Below the pieces are notes generated by a model. It was not told where the DNA came from, searched no databases, and saw only the letters and a program-made list of their open reading frames with translations. Position numbers and translations under genes: made by a program. 64,000 nucleotides of DNA, taken from Paramecium octaurelia. Lineage: Eukaryota > Ciliophora > Oligohymenophorea > Peniculida > Parameciidae. Within the stretch, counting starts at the first letter, position 1, and each line of letters begins with the position of its first letter. The stretch is from the NCBI GenBank assembly GCA_905182995.1, contig CAJJDP010000110.1, forward strand, positions 272,110 to 336,109, in the 5' to 3' direction. Below are positions 59,468 to 64,000 of this stretch, piece by piece.

Positions 59468-62400
59468 TCATAAGGTTGCTTTTTCAGGTTTTGGGGGAAG
59501 AATATTTTCTTCCTTTAAAAGCCTTTAATTATTCTCTCTTTTAAATGCATAAAATATTGACTTTTATTAATTTTCAATGCATTTCGGATTTTGGTTTATT
59601 CTTTCTGAGATTAACTAACTTGTGTTCAAGACAACCTCACTTTAGATGCTTTTTACTTATGGAGATATTATTTAATTTTATTCTTACTCAAAGCCCTTTA
59701 AACTAATTTAATTTGAAAGGAGGTTTTCATTAAACCTAACATTACGAATTAAAAATATTACATTTTGAATTGCAAAATTCTCCTGGCCTTAGCCAATAGA
59801 TAATCTTTTAGTTTCTTATATTTTATTTTAACTCTTAATTGCTTTTACTTTTTCCCCTCCAAAAAATTATAAATTTTGGGATGCTGTGTGATGAAATTTG
59901 GAAAATTTTTCAAAATAATTTCTTTTAATTTATCAACTAATAGGTCTAATCTTTTAAAATAGGATAAGACGATTTGTATAATCATCTAAATTATATACAA
60001 CGAATTTATGAAACCCAAGACAAAATAGGAAGGCAAAATAATTTCGTTTAATTCTTATTATTAAGCAGTATAAATACAACTTGCCATAATTATTGATATT
60101 GCACAAATAATTGTAGATTGCGTATCCAAGCGATTTAATTATCCTGTAGCATATGGTTTATATGAAGTTGTTAAAAAGCTGTAATAAAATAATATTAGGA
60201 AAACAATTGAAGCTTTAATTTAAATATGATCATTGTAATAAATTAATACTATTATTATCGCTTCCTTTTCAATTATTTTGAGTGTTTCCCAATAAAAAGC
60301 ATGTCTTTTATACTCATTATATAAATATCCCCAAATTTTCCTTATGGTAATTCTATTCAATTATTTTTTATTATTAAATAACTTAAACATAAAAAATAAA
60401 GGAATTATACAGCCAAATACAATTAAAAGGGGAAGACATAAAGAATATGTCCATTTTTAATGAGAGATCGTATCGTATCTATATGAAACATTTCCTTAAA
60501 TCCAATTCTCATTTGAAATCTTTCTGTAAGACAACAGTGAGATGATTTACCCTATTAAATTTGGTTATAAATAGATGAATAAATAGATAAATGGAGTTGA
60601 AATATATGAAACATCAAGCCTAATTAATTTTATTGAAACAGCAATTCCAAGTAAAAGAAAAAAAAATATTAAATACAATGCTGCCATAGTCAAACTCCAT
60701 ATTAATTTAAAGTAAATTATTTCAATATTTGTAAAAGACACTATAAAGCAATCTAATGAATATGCCATAGATCCTATGGGATTAGCAAGGCTTTGCAAGA
60801 TTATAAGCACATTAAAGGGAACCTCTAGTTTAAATGTTGAAATTGCTTGGATAATTTATAAATAATTTGTAAATATTTTAATTAGAATAGCAGGAGATGC
60901 TTCTTTGATTGAATGAGATATTCCAAAAGCCCTTAATCTTATTTCTCTAATAAAATCTTTCATCACTGCAACAGTACTGCTAACTGATAATAAAACTGAA
61001 AGGAGAGTCCATAGACTTATTAAAATACTTATTAAGACATTATAGGAAATTTAATCGCAATTCCCACATTGGAAATCTTAACTCACTGAAAATTAACCAT
61101 CGCCTCTTATATCATATAGATCGCATTATTCACACAGAGCTCCAATGTGCCCTAATAAGCACGAATAATCTCCAGGCAGCCAACCCCCAATACAATTTTA
61201 AGGAAGATGATAACAATATTCTACAATGTCGCTATAGTAATAGGTTCTCCAATAAGAAGGCCTTAATTCAATCATAGAGGATTTTATTGAGTTTATTTTT
61301 GAATCATCCTTATAACTACAGCTTTTTGCCTCTAATTAAACAGAATATTAGTTTTTATATGGATCACAAATTACACATCCCCCAGAAGTATAATTCAAAA
61401 ATTCTCCTATTTGACAAGGAAATGTTTGAATATCCACAAATATTTTATAAGACTTCAAACTTTTATCTATTTAATATGGCGGTTTCTCTTTATATTATGG
61501 GACCGAAACAGCATGACATTTAATAAAAAGCCTTAAAACTAGATCTTAGCTATAATTTGGATTGAAATAGATTACTAAATTATCTAAATTATAATCCCCA
61601 GTAGATTAATTAAAACTAACATTATAAAAGGAAAGGCTAAATGTAACATTAATTTCCTCTCCCTTAGTAGACATATTATAAACTAAAGGTGATAGGGTAC
61701 AATATGAATTATCTAAGCCTTTAATTTACTTTTTAAATTTGTCAAGAGCAATAACTCTCAATTGATAATTATATGGAATGGTTTTTAAAGTAAAATTATC
61801 AAAATATTAGTAATCTAAAATAGCCTACCCAGAGGGCAACATCAAATATACTTATGAAGTTGATAAACCATATGTTTTATAAGGATGGATAATAATTTGT
61901 TCAACTATCTCATTTTCAGAACTAATTAAGATTTTTGTTTCTAAAAAAGTATACCCTCCATTCAATGATAACGTTAAAGAGCTTGGTTTTTCTACGACAT
62001 TATCGCCATACAGAGTTGAATTATTATCGACAATAATGACATCTAATTCCTTTGTCGATTAAAGATACAAGGAATTGATGAACAATCCGCCAGCAATTTC
62101 AGCAAAATTCATAGTGATATCAGTTTCAATTATTAATAATTATTTCTATGAGGAATTATAATAGATAGCTCCACCTATTCTAGCAGAATTATTAACAAAT
62201 ATGCATTATCGAATTAAAGTTTCTATGTCAAATAAATATAATGAGCCTCCTAATTATGCTGAATTATTTACAAAGATGCTTTTCAAAATTGATAGTTATT
62301 AATTCATTTTGCTTTCTAAAAAATCATAATCAAGCTATTTCAGAAATCTAAGATTATCAGATAAACTACTTTAAGAAGATACAATGAATTATTTTCAAAT

Positions 62401-64000
62401 TAATAAAATTTGATTTAATTTTACATTTCAGAAAAATACAATTAATATTTATTTGTACATCATCTGATCTAATAATTGATAAACAACCAGAAATTCCACA
62501 TTTACAATTTTTGATCTCAATATATGAGAATTTCATGTTTTATTCTTCTATTTATTCAAAACCAAGGATTCTCATTAAACCAAATTGACATATCTCACAT
62601 TGTGTATTTGAAAATTTGACATGTTAAACAAATAAGTATTGATTTGAATTTATTTAATCTATTTCAAATAGACTAAACTTATATTCATTATTTGAAAAAA
62701 TTAAAATTTGATTACAAATAAGTTAAAGTTAATTTTTTTAAGTAAAATCTGGCTCATCTATAGTTAAGCTACCTTTTTGGGTTTCTTCTGGACATAGTAT
62801 TTCATTTTTCAATTCTTAATCTACAAGCATGCAAGTAGCATCATAAGCTATTAATTTTGATTCTACATTAACAAATTCTAGATTATAAATTCTTAATTAT
62901 CCAAAAAATTCTATTTAAATATCAAATATAATTACCTGATCTAAGATTTCATTTTAAATAAAGGAGAAGAAAATGTTGAACAATTTATGACTTTAATATC
63001 TGTCAATATTATGTTATCAACTTAGTCTAATTAAAGCAAGAATTAAATATAGGTTGAGTGAAAATTACAATTAGTTAAAGTAAAGTTGCTAAACCTAGCA
63101 AAAATTAATGGATTATAATTTGCAAATTATTAAGCCTAAGAATTAGTAAGTTATTCCAATAAGGAAAGATATCTATTTAACCCATCTTGTGTTTAATAAA
63201 AATTGACATTTTGAAATATTAAATTTGAGATTAAATTTTCAACTTTATTAGGAGAATATGCTAAGAAGGAGTATTTTAATGAAAAGCAATCTTTAATTGT
63301 TAAATTTATCACCTCAATCCTATTATATATTTCAGATGGAATGATAACAGCTCCTCCTCCTTCTTACTTAGCAAATGAGGTATCAATTGATGAATTAATT
63401 AATGAAAATGTGAGTTAAGACAGAGATGCATCAATATATAGGCAACCTCCACTTGAAAAAACCGAACTCTACAGTTACGTTTATGTATTTATAAAAAAAG
63501 AGTTCGATATTAATATTTTACTCATTCCTTAAGTGGCAATATAGAATCCTCCACCCTATAATGAATTAGAACTATTAATTGAAATATTATTTATAATTAG
63601 TTCTTTTACAATAAAGTATCCATTTCCACCTTTAGATTTAATTGGGAAAGCTGCTTCAAAATCTATTTAACTTAAATTTTGAATTGTTGAAAAAATCACA
63701 CTTTAACTCATTTTTGAAATAAATTTAATGTTGCTGCTTGTAAAATATAGATTTTATAGATGTAAAGAAGTTGATTTTATGTAAATGATGGAATCACTTG
63801 AGTTAGTAACAAGATTTTTTAAAAATGTGCAGTTTTTTATGAAGGCTAACCCTTATTACAGAGACATATATAATACAGTTGCTGATGGACTAGTTGAATC
63901 TTAAAAATATTCATTTAAATGATTATTCGAAAAGTTGCTATTTGATATGTTTATAACGCATGATTATGATGATGTTATGGAAATTAGAGCTGCATTTTTA
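59468..64000 (-). CDS. large beta-helix / Cys-rich membrane protein, 5' partial
   Basis: The minus frame enters from the right edge and runs to TGA 59470-59468. Introns include one ending at about 62911 (GTAATT..AAATAG) and one of 26 nt near 59609-59634. The outer part is a series of irregular parallel beta-helix turns rich in N, S, I (LIINNISINSSNSLQGGGFY, KILISNSFFINT, SVFSSGGCLYIDASLSQLTF). It is followed by a Cys module (YSCLLGHIGALCEQCD, FQCGNCDQ), as in polymorphic-outer-membrane-like or furin-like ciliate proteins. Six or more membrane helices come next (VLISILISLWTLLSVLLS, MAALYLIFFFLLLGIAVSIK, IIVLIYYNDHIQ, YTAQQ region) and a basic cytosolic tail. These are abundant surface proteins of unknown role in ciliates. 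Confidence 0.82.

Noticed and set aside
1-64000. Mitochondrial or heterotrich origin with TGA as Trp
   Set aside because: Intact genes end at TGA and use TGG for Trp; TAA/TAG as Gln with short introns is a nuclear code-6 pattern.
1-64000. tRNA or rRNA genes, transposons, insertion sequences
   Set aside because: I found no cloverleaf with B-box-like motif, no rRNA-like block, no transposase motif and no terminal inverted repeats. A tRNAscan or IES search could still find small ones.

Overview
The window is nuclear DNA of a ciliate. TAA and TAG occur many times inside otherwise excellent reading frames, where they must be read as glutamine, and essentially every gene ends at TGA (genetic code 6). 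The DNA is very AT-rich, genes are packed tightly on both strands, and most genes are cut by tiny GT..AG introns, mostly 22-32 nt. This is typical of Paramecium and close oligohymenophorean relatives. One feature departs from the Paramecium norm: many introns end in AAG or CAG instead of TAG. All calls come from reading the sequence by eye. No database search was run.

Layout. 1-9 kb: an APH/acyl-CoA dehydrogenase fusion enzyme (5' end missing), a PKA-like kinase, an AT-rich spacer, a helical protein, an unresolved stretch, and two small minus-strand genes. 9-16 kb: a calpain, a coiled-coil protein, an unknown protein and a dual-specificity phosphatase. 16-24 kb: a 1606-residue multi-membrane PAS protein, a secreted GH5 glycosidase-like protein that lacks its acid/base glutamate, and a heavily broken secreted-protein pseudogene. 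24-33 kb: a poly-Q pseudokinase, a coiled-coil protein, a small Cys-motif protein and a second giant multi-membrane protein of the same general type. 33-40 kb: a basic/coiled-coil protein, a membrane sensor ending in a VWA domain, a short broken EF-hand-like gene, an ERGIC3/Erv46-type ER-Golgi protein and a small basic protein. 40-48 kb: a chitin synthase, a Kv channel, and an adenylate-type cyclase with its own voltage-sensor domain. 48-56 kb: a small protein, the ribosome-export adaptor NMD3, a signal-peptide-peptidase-type protease, and a 1.3-kaa charged protein with a near-perfect 144-bp tandem repeat. 56-64 kb: an unknown protein, a coiled-coil WD40 protein, and a large beta-helix membrane protein that runs off the right edge.

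The signalling content is high: kinase, pseudokinase, phosphatase, Kv channel, voltage-sensor cyclase, PAS proteins, VWA sensor and calpain. Three divergent gene pairs are separated by only 16-25 bp. The most interesting items are the voltage-sensor cyclase next to the Kv channel, the GH5 protein with a lost catalytic residue beside a decayed gene, the poly-Q pseudokinase, the homogenised 48-residue repeat array and the mixed 3' splice sites.
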